Made by a program: the position numbers and the translations under genes. From contig JANLTP010000248.1 of the NCBI GenBank assembly GCA_031363055.1, positions 1 through 64,000 of the forward strand: a DNA stretch of 64,000 nucleotides, read 5' to 3'. The notes under the pieces were generated by a model. The model worked only from the letters and a program-made list of their open reading frames with translations, had not been told where the DNA came from and did no database searches. How positions within the stretch are numbered: position 1 is the stretch's first letter; each line of letters starts with the position of its first letter. Positions 56,239-64,000 of this stretch are shown piece by piece. Source of the stretch: JANLTP01 sp031363055 (GTDB taxonomy: Bacteria; Pseudomonadota; Gammaproteobacteria; Burkholderiales; Burkholderiaceae_E).

Positions 56239-57246
56239 TTGAGCGACGCCGCGCGTGTTCTGGCTGATCTGCGATGGCTGCTGTTATCGCCTGCGCTGCT
56301 CGACGATAGCGTCACTGCTGGCTATGACCGACCCGGCGACGCCATCGCTATTCAGCGTTTTGACACTGCCGAGCGCACAGCAATTGAGAGCTGGCTATCC
56401 GAACTCAGCGTGCCGGGCGAGCTGATCGCAGCCTTGGCAGGGCCTGGCTCGCAACGACTGGGTCGGTATGCCGAACGCCTGCTCGAATTCTATTTGTCTC
56501 AAGGGCCACTGCATCGTGCGTTGGCGACTCATCTGGTGTTGCGAAACACTGCGAGCGAGGGCCCGGCGACGGGGCAGACGACTGGGCAGACGACGGGGCA
56601 GACGACGGGGCAGACGACGGGGCAGACGACGGGGCAGACGACGGGGCAGACGACGGGGCAGACGACCGGCGAAATCGACGCACTGTTGACCGACTCGGCC
56701 GGGCGCAAGTGGCATTGGGAGTTGGCGGTCAAGTTCTATCTGTGCGTCAGCCAAGGGGACACGACCACTGCAGATCAGTTGATTGGTCCGAACCGTCGCG
56801 ATTCATTGGCCAACAAGATTGAAAAGTTGATGGGTCGACAACTACGACAGACACCGCCCATACCGTGGAATGAGTATTCCTGGAGCAGAGCGGCCTTTGT
56901 GCGTGGCATGATCTTTTATCGCTATGGGCGCATCCGGGCGCGCTGTGATGGACTGGCCGAAGACCATTGCCGCGGTTGGTGGATTCCGATGTGTTCGGTG
57001 GACGAACTTCCCGACGAAGTCTATGCGACCGTACCGCGCTTGCATTGGATGGTGCCGGTGCCGGTAGTCAATCCGGCATCGATACTGGAAGGTCGGCAGG
57101 CGCTCGTCGCCCATCTGCGCGGCAGCCAGGCTCTGGCTCGAGCGGGGGCTGCGAGCGCAGACTCTGCTGTCATGTTGGTTCGCCTGCGTTGGCACGAGGG
57201 TGCCTGGCAGGAACGGGATCGTGGTTTTGTAGTGCCCTGGGCGTGA
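56239..57246 (+). CDS. DUF1853-family protein with TGQT repeat insert
   Basis: About 335 residues; TTG at 56239 is a tentative start just after the HAD stop, as no clear ribosome site is seen. Family blocks are VLADLRWLLLSPALL, RLGRYAERLLEFYL and GEIDALL...HWELAVKFYL, then LANKIEKLM. The acidic residue and E-x3-K arrangement recall PD-(D/E)xK nucleases (inference). Eight TGQT units are inserted directly before GEID. The role is unknown. Confidence 0.75.
   Translation: MSDAARVLADLRWLLLSPALLDDSVTAGYDRPGDAIAIQRFDTAERTAIESWLSELSVPGELIAALAGPGSQRLGRYAERLLEFYLSQGPLHRALATHLVLRNTASEGPATGQTTGQTTGQTTGQTTGQTTGQTTGQTTGQTTGEIDALLTDSAGRKWHWELAVKFYLCVSQGDTTTADQLIGPNRRDSLANKIEKLMGRQLRQTPPIPWNEYSWSRAAFVRGMIFYRYGRIRARCDGLAEDHCRGWWIPMCSVDELPDEVYATVPRLHWMVPVPVVNPASILEGRQALVAHLRGSQALARAGAASADSAVMLVRLRWHEGAWQERDRGFVVPWA
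56569..56664 (+). repeat. 12-bp minisatellite (eight units) in the DUF1853 gene
   Basis: ACGGGGCAGACG is repeated eight times with a single mismatch (unit two), encoding (TGQT)8 immediately upstream of the GEIDALL block. Copy number likely varies. Confidence 0.95.
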
Positions 57247-57264
57247 AGCTCAAGTCAGGATTGT

Positions 57265-57843
57265 CTACGCCTGACCGAGAAGTTCTTGTTCAAGTCTGCG
57301 TATCCCGCTAAGAAGATTTCGAAAGCTCGGTGATCGTTCATTACTCAGATCGAGGATCGGTCCCAACGTACGCGAGCTGCTCACCTTCTGATAGAGTCCA
57401 CGAGTCAGCTTTGCCAGTTCACGACTCGGACTTACAACAGAGTCCGGCTGTCTGAAGCGAGCGCACTGTTGGCGACTTGCAAGACCGGTTACGCCTAAAG
57501 ACTGCTCTACGGCGCTTAGATCTGCGATGTAGAACGCTTCCAGTTCCCGGCGAGGGATTCGGACCAACGAGTTCGCTTCTCGGCCGGCTTGGCGGCATAG
57601 ACCTCGAAGTTTGAGCTTGACTAATCTACAGTCGGGCGCACTGTCTTGGTCGCGAACTACGATAAATCTCGCTCTTGGATTCGCGTATCGTTGAAGGCGT
57701 CTGATCAATTGCTTTTCGAGATCCTGTTTGCCCTCAAAGACAATAAATCTTGTGCGTATTTCCAGACTGAGGAATCGTGGCAAAAGACCTTCCAATAATG
57801 CTTTCGCCGATTCTTCCTCCAACAGAAACACGAGCTCCCTCAT
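57265..57843 (-). CDS. DUF4276-like Toprim protein, partner of the ATPase
   Basis: 192 residues. ELVFLLEEESAKALLEGLL gives the first Toprim glutamate, RFIVVRDQDSAPD the D-x-D, and RIPRRELEAFYIAD a further acidic site, as in DUF4276 proteins. Such a domain could cut or nick nucleic acid. Its ATG overlaps the stop of the ATPase gene (4 nt), so the two form a unit. OLD, PARIS and AbiL-type defence pairs also combine an ABC-type ATPase with a Toprim protein. Confidence 0.75.
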   Translation of the reverse strand: MRELVFLLEEESAKALLEGLLPRFLSLEIRTRFIVFEGKQDLEKQLIRRLQRYANPRARFIVVRDQDSAPDCRLVKLKLRGLCRQAGREANSLVRIPRRELEAFYIADLSAVEQSLGVTGLASRQQCARFRQPDSVVSPSRELAKLTRGLYQKVSSSRTLGPILDLSNERSPSFRNLLSGIRRLEQELLGQA

Positions 57844-59024
57844 TCAGGGTCAGCACCCTCGAAAAATCCTTGCTTCCAAAGGAAACCCATTTGGTCGCCG
57901 TCGGCCATGTAGGCCACTATCTGAGCGTCATCCTTAGCTTGGCGAATCTCGGTTGCGCCGTTCTTTTTCACCAACCAGCATACCTCTTCAAGATTGACGG
58001 CATTGAGAAAGTCGGGGGAGTGCGTGGAGACAAGAACCTGACCGCGGTTCGAATACAGGCGGAATTCTTCGGCCAGTTCGGCCATCAACTTCGGGTATAG
58101 CTGGTTTTCAGGCTCTTCAACGCATAAAAGCGGATGCGGTTTGGGGTCATGTAAAAGAACAAGGTAGGCAAACATCTTGATCGTTCCGTCGGATACATAT
58201 CGATCAAGAAATGGCGTCTTGAACGACCCGTCTTGAAATCGAAGCGTCAGGTAGCCGTCGTCCATCAAGACGGGTTCGACTGATTTGATGCCCGGCACTC
58301 GCCGAGCCATCGTATTGAGGATTTTCGCGAACGCGTCGCCGTGGTGTTCGTACAAATAACGAGCAACCAGAGGCAGATTCTCGCCAGTCTCAGAGAGATG
58401 CTCTGATTCGCCTGAGGCTCCCTTGCGGCCGCGTGCGGCGCTGATATGGAAATCCGAAACATGCCAAGACTCAATGAGTTGCCTGAAAGCGTTCGCCGCC
58501 TTGAATCGATCAAACTGTCCCAGACCTTTGATAGCTAAGGTATCTGGCGAAACCTTTTGATCTTCTCTATTGAGTTCGTCGTCCGGTTTGTTGAAGTCTT
58601 CCTCATTCGTGATCGCATAGCCTTCGCCGTTCGAAAAGTCGAGAAAGTGAAAGGGACTACCGTACCGACCGCGCTTATAGCGAAGAACCTCGCGCTTGAC
58701 GAATGCGGCACCCGCTCGTTCGCCAATTTCTAGGGAGTAAGTTACCAGACGCTCAACACTGGTGATAAGCATTCGGTACTGAATTTCGACCAAGATGGTC
58801 TCGTCGCTGGCTTCGCGGCTCAGCACCTCTCGAAACCGTCCTCGATTATCCAATGCTTGACGCACGTTACCTTTGAGACAATCGTGAAGAAATCCAAAAA
58901 CGTCAAATAGCGTCGATTTTCCGGAGCCATTCGCACCGACCACCACCAAAAATGATGGGATATCCTTCAGGTGGACATCGCGAAACACTTTGAAGTTTTT
59001 TAGGCGGATCGATTCAATTTTCAT
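57840..59024 (-). CDS. AAA/ABC-type ATPase (RecF/OLD-like)
   Basis: 394 residues. Walker A GANGSGKST, signature-like YVSDGTIKMFAYL, Walker B HPLLCVEEPENQLYP and the switch histidine in STHSPDFL are all present, with LKNFKVFRDVHLK as the first strand of the SMC/RecF fold. No long coiled coil is seen. It is paired with the Toprim gene. Candidate anti-phage sensor ATPase. Confidence 0.85.
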   Translation of the reverse strand: MKIESIRLKNFKVFRDVHLKDIPSFLVVVGANGSGKSTLFDVFGFLHDCLKGNVRQALDNRGRFREVLSREASDETILVEIQYRMLITSVERLVTYSLEIGERAGAAFVKREVLRYKRGRYGSPFHFLDFSNGEGYAITNEEDFNKPDDELNREDQKVSPDTLAIKGLGQFDRFKAANAFRQLIESWHVSDFHISAARGRKGASGESEHLSETGENLPLVARYLYEHHGDAFAKILNTMARRVPGIKSVEPVLMDDGYLTLRFQDGSFKTPFLDRYVSDGTIKMFAYLVLLHDPKPHPLLCVEEPENQLYPKLMAELAEEFRLYSNRGQVLVSTHSPDFLNAVNLEEVCWLVKKNGATEIRQAKDDAQIVAYMADGDQMGFLWKQGFFEGADPE

Positions 59025-59096
59025 TTTGATTATTTCCGATCCGACACGGCATGCAAGTCTAAATCCCGGGTAACTAACCGAATTCTACTTGGTAGA

Positions 59097-59993
59097 CTAT
59101 CTGCTCTCCCTGAGCTTCGTCGGCAACGCAGTGGCGAGACGTGCGGCAAGCCCGACGAATTCGGTTCCGGAAATATCTTCGCGCGAATAGCCACGATCAA
59201 CATCAAGCCCCACTAGTTGCCAACGGTGCACATCAAGTACAAACGGTCTGTGAATTTTTTCGAAGAACCGGGTCGGCCAGTTCACACCCGAGAGGTTCTG
59301 AAAATCAAACATCTCCACTTCAGCGACGGCGCCCTGGGTACTCGCCATTCCCTCGAGCGAGAACCACACCCGACGGGCGATACGATCAGACTTGCCGATC
59401 CACATCAGAACCGTGTCTTCGCGCGAAAACCCCAGACCGGGTCTAAGTCGCGCGAGCAACCGATCACACTCAATGCCGTTAATGGTCTCGGTGCCCGCCA
59501 ACTCGACCACCGCTTGCCGCTCCAACAGATACATGGGCCCGAGCAGAAACAGACGATAACCTTCGGTCACCAATGCGGCGGCGGCGCGCTTCTCGGTGTT
59601 CGAATCACTTTGGCCGTTGTACCAGATATCGACATGACTGACCGAACGCGAAACCTGTTTCAGCCCACCCGGACCCTTATGCGTCTGACCGATAAAACGG
59701 CTGGCGCGGATCATTCGCTCTTCGGACGATCCTCGAAACTGATCGTCGACCAGCACGGGCTGCAGTCGCTTGACGAGCGAGAACCACTGACCTTCGTAAC
59801 TGACGTTGATGTCCTTGAGCTTGCGATAGGCTTCCCAACCATGCGCGTTGGCAGAGGCTTCGAGCAGGGCTTGACCCTCGGCACTTGATTGCTCGCCAGT
59901 TGCTTGCGGCAGTGAGGCACAGGCGCCCAGAAACATGACGCTTGAAAAGCTCAAACTGATCAGGATGAACCAGAGGCGAAATTTTGATTGCAA
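59097..59993 (-). CDS. Lipoprotein of unknown function
   Basis: 298 residues. Signal peptide with GACAS lipobox. The mature part reads as a curved beta-sheet protein with ANAHGWEAYRKLKDINVSYEG and HVDIWYNGQ, recalling LolA/LolB-like or outer-membrane lipoprotein-sorting-like folds. No neighbours suggest a pathway. Confidence 0.65.
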   Translation of the reverse strand: MQSKFRLWFILISLSFSSVMFLGACASLPQATGEQSSAEGQALLEASANAHGWEAYRKLKDINVSYEGQWFSLVKRLQPVLVDDQFRGSSEERMIRASRFIGQTHKGPGGLKQVSRSVSHVDIWYNGQSDSNTEKRAAAALVTEGYRLFLLGPMYLLERQAVVELAGTETINGIECDRLLARLRPGLGFSREDTVLMWIGKSDRIARRVWFSLEGMASTQGAVAEVEMFDFQNLSGVNWPTRFFEKIHRPFVLDVHRWQLVGLDVDRGYSREDISGTEFVGLAARLATALPTKLRESR

Positions 59994-60047
59994 GGTAATG
60001 CTCCAGGAGGTCTTGTCGAAAGGACCCAGGGGGTTAATGACGGATGA

Positions 60048-61040
60048 CTACAGCTTGGGCGGGCGCTGCAATCCAACCTGTTTGAGCATACCGAGCGTGC
60101 GACTCAAAACATCGCGGCGGTAGGCCACAACATCGCGATGGCGATAGTCGTAAAAGCCCTGGCCGTCCTTGAGTCCGTTTTTACCTTCCCGCATGAATCG
60201 CTGAACGATCTTGGGCGCCGTGTACCGTTCGGCGCTGACGGCGTCCGACAAATATCGACTGGCATGAAACAGAATGTCATTGCCACCATAGTCGATGAAT
60301 TCGACGACACCAAGCGCGGCAAATCGCAAGCCCAGGCCGTACCGGGTTGCCTTGTCGATTTCTTCTGCAGTAGCGACCCCTTCTTCGACCATTCGGGCCG
60401 CTTCATTCATGACCAGCGCTTGCAGACGCGGCACAATGTAGCCGGGTGCCGGGCCACACAGCACCGGTACCTTGCCGATGGCTTCAAGCAGGGTCTTCAA
60501 CGTTTCGATGACCGCCGCCGACGTGCCTGCATGTTGACTCATCTCGACCAGCGGAATGACATAGGCCGGATTCAACCAGTGCGCATTGATGAGGCGCGCC
60601 GGATGCGTGACCATCGGAATCAGATCGGTGACCAGTATCGTTGAGGTGGTCGACGCAATGATCGCCTGCTCGCTGATCATCGGGCACAGGCGTGCAAAGG
60701 CATCGCGTTTGGCGTCGATGGTTTCAGGCACGCCTTCAAACACCAGATCGGCGTGCTTCAGCACCTCGGCCGCCTGCGGGTAGGCAACGATGCTGATCCG
60801 GTTCATCACCACCGCGACCGCAGGCTCGGGCATGGCACCGAGTTCGGCCAGCATCATGAGACTTGAGTGCATGTCGGCGTGGGCTTCGCTCGATAATTGC
60901 GCCCACTGTTGCGGGCTGCGCGGCTTGAAGTCAACCAGCGCGACTGGATATCCGGCATACGCGAACGCGATCGCGATGCCGCGGCCCATTCGACCGGCGC
61001 CGAGTGCGACGATGCGGACGTCATCCGGGTTCAAGTTCAT
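60048..61040 (-). CDS. 3-hydroxyacyl-CoA dehydrogenase-family enzyme
   Basis: 330 residues. NAD-binding IVALGAGRMGRGIAIAFAYAGYPVALVDFKP; HWLNPAYVIPLVEM in place of the HFFNP motif with the catalytic histidine; PGYIVPRLQALVMNEAARMVEEG begins the dimerisation domain. It resembles the 3-hydroxybutyryl-CoA or lambda-crystallin/L-gulonate-type dehydrogenases. Overlaps the upstream dehydrogenase gene by 4 nt. Confidence 0.85.
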   Translation of the reverse strand: MNLNPDDVRIVALGAGRMGRGIAIAFAYAGYPVALVDFKPRSPQQWAQLSSEAHADMHSSLMMLAELGAMPEPAVAVVMNRISIVAYPQAAEVLKHADLVFEGVPETIDAKRDAFARLCPMISEQAIIASTTSTILVTDLIPMVTHPARLINAHWLNPAYVIPLVEMSQHAGTSAAVIETLKTLLEAIGKVPVLCGPAPGYIVPRLQALVMNEAARMVEEGVATAEEIDKATRYGLGLRFAALGVVEFIDYGGNDILFHASRYLSDAVSAERYTAPKIVQRFMREGKNGLKDGQGFYDYRHRDVVAYRRDVLSRTLGMLKQVGLQRPPKL

Positions 61041-62113
61041 CGCAGCGACTCGCGCAATTGGTCCGGCGACAGTGCGGCCAGACCTAACGATTCGAAAGTG
61101 CGCGGCCCATGGCGCAAGTCCTGGCCCAGAATGGCCGAGGCGATGGCCAGCAAGCCGTGCGTCAACGGCGCGTCGACGCCGGCGTAACGCGCCACCGAGT
61201 CCAGCAAGGCCAAACCGAGGGCTGTGTCTTCAATCATGTAGCGATGGCTGCGCAGCTCGATGTGCTCGCGCCAGTCACCCGAGTCGACCAACCGCTGGTG
61301 GGCATCGCCATACATCCAGCGATCGCTGTGGTAGTGATCGCTAAGCGGAAAGTGCGGCGCGCCGTAACCCATTGCTTCCCGAATCCTGATGCGTTCGGCG
61401 TCGAGCGCATCGGTGACCGCGCGCACCGACGGCTGTGTGCCTTCGTTATGAATATCCCATTGCTCGAAGTGTTCGAGCGGTGCCGCGTTCATCAAGATCA
61501 ACGGCGGGTGAATGATCGGGCCGGCATTCATCAACGCGCCGGATAGCGCGTCGCCGCAGGCCTGCACGGCTGGGTACGCCTCGGCGATGACTGATAGTGC
61601 AAAGTCCTGCCGAGATAACGGATAGACGCCGGTGGGCAAGCGAACCGCGCGAATCGTGATGGCGACCTCGGCCGGGCCGCGTTTGCGTGCGAGGTAGGGC
61701 AGGGTGCCCGTCTCAGCGTACGTAACTTGCACCGGGTTACCGCTGTTGTCTCTGCTGGCGCGCACGATGCGATCCATCACCAGCGACCCGAAGGTACCGG
61801 GCGGCAAAAACACCACCTGACCGTGGCTCAGATGGGGCGCCATGGCGCGCGCAATATCTTCCTGCGCATTGGCTGGTCCCGGAATCAATAACAGGTGGGC
61901 GTTTTGTACCACCGGGCCGATCTCGGCGCTGACCAGTGCGGGCCTGACCAGTCGTCGGCCGCGAGCATCGATAAGCATGATGCCGCCTTGGTCGGTGATC
62001 GCTTGCAGCGCGGCGCCGTCTCGACGCCACAGCCGGACTTCATGGCCTTGTTCACTGAGATCGGCCGCTGCCGCGTAGCAGCCGTGGCCGCCGCCCAATA
62101 TCGCGATCTTCAT
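61037..62113 (-). CDS. Octopine/nopaline dehydrogenase-family oxidoreductase
   Basis: 358 residues. Rossmann motif IAILGGGHGCYAAAADLSEQGHEVRLWRRD, then HPPLILMNAAPLEHF and ALDAERIRIREAMGY from the opine-dehydrogenase C-terminal domain. It would join or split a 2-oxo acid and an amine with NAD(P)H. Start and stop both overlap neighbours by 4 nt, so it is fully embedded in the operon. Confidence 0.85.
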   Translation of the reverse strand: MKIAILGGGHGCYAAAADLSEQGHEVRLWRRDGAALQAITDQGGIMLIDARGRRLVRPALVSAEIGPVVQNAHLLLIPGPANAQEDIARAMAPHLSHGQVVFLPPGTFGSLVMDRIVRASRDNSGNPVQVTYAETGTLPYLARKRGPAEVAITIRAVRLPTGVYPLSRQDFALSVIAEAYPAVQACGDALSGALMNAGPIIHPPLILMNAAPLEHFEQWDIHNEGTQPSVRAVTDALDAERIRIREAMGYGAPHFPLSDHYHSDRWMYGDAHQRLVDSGDWREHIELRSHRYMIEDTALGLALLDSVARYAGVDAPLTHGLLAIASAILGQDLRHGPRTFESLGLAALSPDQLRESLR

Positions 62114-63195
62114 TCGACTTTGGCTCCCGATGCCTTGACGACTTTGGCCCAGCGTTCGATTTCGACGCGTACGTAGTCGCGAAACTGCTCCGGTGAGCCG
62201 CCGACCGGCTCAGCCGCTTGCAGCGAGAATTTCTCCTTGATCTCGGGCATCGCCAGAATCTTCTGGCACTCGCGATTCAGTTTCGTGATCAGCTCGGCCG
62301 GGGTCTTGATCGGTGCGAATAAACCATTCCAGGAGCTGACCTCGAAGTCCGGGAACCCGGCCTCGGCCATCGTCGGTACATTCGGAATTTGTGCGAGTCG
62401 TTTATTTGACGCCACGGCGATTGGTTTGACCTTGCCGGCCTGCATTTGTGGAATTGCACTCAGCGCGGTTTTGAAGCCCATGGTGACGACGCCGCCAATG
62501 ACATCAGCCATCGCCGGTGCAGCGCCTTTGTAGGGCACATGAATCAGATCGATACCCGCGCGCAGCTTGAGCATTTCACCGGCCAGATGGGGCGAGCCTC
62601 CCGAGCCGGAGGAGGCAAACGTCAACTGGCCCGGCTTGGCTTTGGCCAGTGCAATCAATTCTTTCAGGTCGCCGGCCGCAACGCCGTTGCCGACCACCAG
62701 CACGCTGGGCGCGGCCATCAACTGAATGATTGGCGCAAAATCCCGCAGGCTGTCGTAGTTCAGATTCTGGTAGATCGACATATTGGTTGCATTGGCAATG
62801 GTCGCCAGCAGCAAGGTGTAGCCGTCGGGGTTGGCGCGCGCAACCTGCTCGGCAGCCAAGTTCGAGCCGGCGCCGGGCCGGTTCTCCACGAGCACGGATT
62901 GACCGAGACACTCCTGCAGCTTTTGAGCGATCAGTCGAGCGACCAGATCAGTGGCACCGCCTGGCGTAAAACCGACGACGATTCGAATCGGTTTATTCGG
63001 ATAACCACCTGCATCCTGTGCTCGCACTTTTGTAACAAGGCCCAAGGGTATCAGGCCGCCTGCAGCGGCCAACATTCGCAAAAGATCGCGTCGATCGCAA
63101 GCGTCAGATCCCATCTCGATGAATCTTGAATCGATCATTGTTGAATCGATTCGTTGACGCACTTTGCCATGACCAAAGCGATTCAACTTGCTCAC
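62110..63195 (-). CDS. Bug/TctC-family periplasmic receptor
   Basis: Up to 361 residues. GTG at 63195 overlaps the isochorismatase stop (GTGA); ATG at 63138 or 63114 would give a more usual length. The signal has RRDLLRMLAAAGG, a Tat-like motif. Family marks are IRIVVGFTPGGATDLVARLI, VLVENRPGAGSNLAAEQVA and IHVPYKGAAPAMADVIGG. No TctAB partner is near. It probably imports the operon's substrate. Confidence 0.9.
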   Translation of the reverse strand: MSKLNRFGHGKVRQRIDSTMIDSRFIEMGSDACDRRDLLRMLAAAGGLIPLGLVTKVRAQDAGGYPNKPIRIVVGFTPGGATDLVARLIAQKLQECLGQSVLVENRPGAGSNLAAEQVARANPDGYTLLLATIANATNMSIYQNLNYDSLRDFAPIIQLMAAPSVLVVGNGVAAGDLKELIALAKAKPGQLTFASSGSGGSPHLAGEMLKLRAGIDLIHVPYKGAAPAMADVIGGVVTMGFKTALSAIPQMQAGKVKPIAVASNKRLAQIPNVPTMAEAGFPDFEVSSWNGLFAPIKTPAELITKLNRECQKILAMPEIKEKFSLQAAEPVGGSPEQFRDYVRVEIERWAKVVKASGAKVE

Positions 63196-63908
63196 CCTTG
63201 ACTCGCGATGGTCATGACGGGTTTGCCGACACTCGAACCATAGTGTCGATCGAGCTCGTCCAAAACCGGGTCGAGGTTTTCAACATCGGCGAACTTCATG
63301 TCCATATCAAACAGATTGGCGCGGTGCGCTGAAGGGCTGCGATCGGCGCAGGCCTCCTCGACCACGATGACCCGGAAATTATGCGAGAACGCATCGCCTA
63401 CCGCCGCGCGCACGCAGCCACTGGTCGAGACACCAACGATGACCAGGGTATCAACGCCGTCGTAGCGCAGAAACGATTCGAGCGGTGTTGCGAAAAATGG
63501 CGACGGCTTGTTTTTCTGAATGATTCGATCCTCGGGGCGGGGACCATAGCTGGCCGGCCAGTCGTCAGCCTTCGGATCATTTTTGTATTGAAACGTATCG
63601 GCAGTACCGAGCTTGAGATTCCAGATACCGCGATAGGTCGGGTGGCTGCGGTTATCGCGGCGGCTGTAGTAGATCGGCAGTTGCAACCGCCGGAATGCCT
63701 GCGTCAGACGCACCAGCGCTTGTTCGAGCTCCGGCATGGCCCGCCCGCACATCGCGTAGCTGGGGTCGACGAACATGTAGGTGGTGTCGACGTTGAGCAA
63801 GGCAGCCTTTTGGCCCAAGCCGATCTTGCGGCCAAAACCCGCCTTGGCGTAGACGGCCAATTCTTCAGCGGCCACGTGCTGCTGCCATCGTTCAAATTTT
63901 TCTGCCAT
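63192..63908 (-). CDS. Isochorismatase-family cysteine hydrolase
   Basis: 238 residues from ATG at 63908. The Asp-Lys-Cys triad is visible: ALLNVDTTYMF (Asp), IIQKNKPSPFFATPLESFLR (Lys) and VIVGVSTSGCVRAAVGDA (Cys). It resembles N-carbamoylsarcosine amidase and related amide hydrolases. First gene of the operon that continues with a Bug receptor and two dehydrogenases. The region 63909-64000 should hold its promoter. Confidence 0.9.
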   Translation of the reverse strand: MAEKFERWQQHVAAEELAVYAKAGFGRKIGLGQKAALLNVDTTYMFVDPSYAMCGRAMPELEQALVRLTQAFRRLQLPIYYSRRDNRSHPTYRGIWNLKLGTADTFQYKNDPKADDWPASYGPRPEDRIIQKNKPSPFFATPLESFLRYDGVDTLVIVGVSTSGCVRAAVGDAFSHNFRVIVVEEACADRSPSAHRANLFDMDMKFADVENLDPVLDELDRHYGSSVGKPVMTIASQG

Positions 63909-64000
63909 GGCGCGTCTCCGGCGTACAGGATGGGATCGATCCGATAAAGAGCGGACGTAATGCGTTGCAACTCCGGATTGCATTCTCGCAAATTAGCCGG

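Noticed and set aside
56395..56754. Minus-strand and alternate frames with PRR or SSAP repeats
   Set aside because: Shadows of the TGQT repeat in the DUF1853 gene.

Overview
The window reads as a chromosomal stretch of a betaproteobacterium, most likely Burkholderiales. The main reasons are three orphan Bug/TctC-type periplasmic receptors, a GcvA-like LysR regulator divergent from a DUF2917 gene, a monomeric NADP isocitrate dehydrogenase, several TRAP and Liv-type uptake systems, and many small LysR-controlled catabolic clusters. No rRNA, tRNA or CRISPR array was recognised. All assignments come from reading the sequence; no database search was run.

Layout. 1-2.9 kb: a perfect 52-bp inverted repeat, a truncated DUF3987-like replication protein, two exported proteins of unknown function and an AbiEii-type nucleotidyltransferase pair. 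2.9-8.4 kb (minus): a seven-gene operon with two DsrE-family proteins, a free TusA-like protein, a PhnD/PhnE/PhnC-type ABC importer and a TusA-like domain fused to a cobalamin-independent methionine synthase-like enzyme. This is the best candidate for an undescribed system. 8.5-17 kb: monomeric isocitrate dehydrogenase, a decayed acyl-CoA ligase, the GcvA/DUF2917 pair, a cupin protein and two lipoproteins. 17.1-19.3 kb: an arsenic operon (arsR, arsI, arsC, aquaporin) with no arsenite pump gene. 19.3-24 kb: a 1270-residue lipase-type toxin candidate followed by an exported ankyrin-repeat protein that may be its immunity partner.

24-35 kb holds uptake systems: a TRAP transporter (plus strand), a complete five-gene Liv-type ABC transporter and a second TRAP transporter (minus strand), with transporter debris on both flanks. 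35.7-40.6 kb is an envelope-related run: an LtaS-like sulfatase-fold transferase, an LpxR-like lipid A deacylase and a gamma-glutamyltransferase. 40.5-56 kb is a mosaic of catabolic clusters: LysR regulators, Bug receptors, a ketopantoate reductase-like enzyme, a two-subunit class I hydro-lyase, a CoA-transferase with an enoyl-CoA hydratase, FAH and TauD enzymes, and an FMN hydroxy-acid oxidase. It also contains a collapsed hydrolase gene and a truncated pilin. 56-59 kb: a DUF1853 protein carrying a minisatellite and an ATPase/Toprim pair that looks like phage defence. 60-64 kb: a four-gene operon with 4-nt overlaps (isochorismatase-like hydrolase, Bug receptor, opine-dehydrogenase-like enzyme, 3-hydroxyacyl-CoA dehydrogenase-like enzyme).

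A theme across the window is tandem duplication. In-frame minisatellites with units of 9, 12 or 15 bp occur inside at least five genes, and short tandem duplications sit at many gene junctions. With five broken or truncated genes, this suggests a genome prone to slippage and small deletions.
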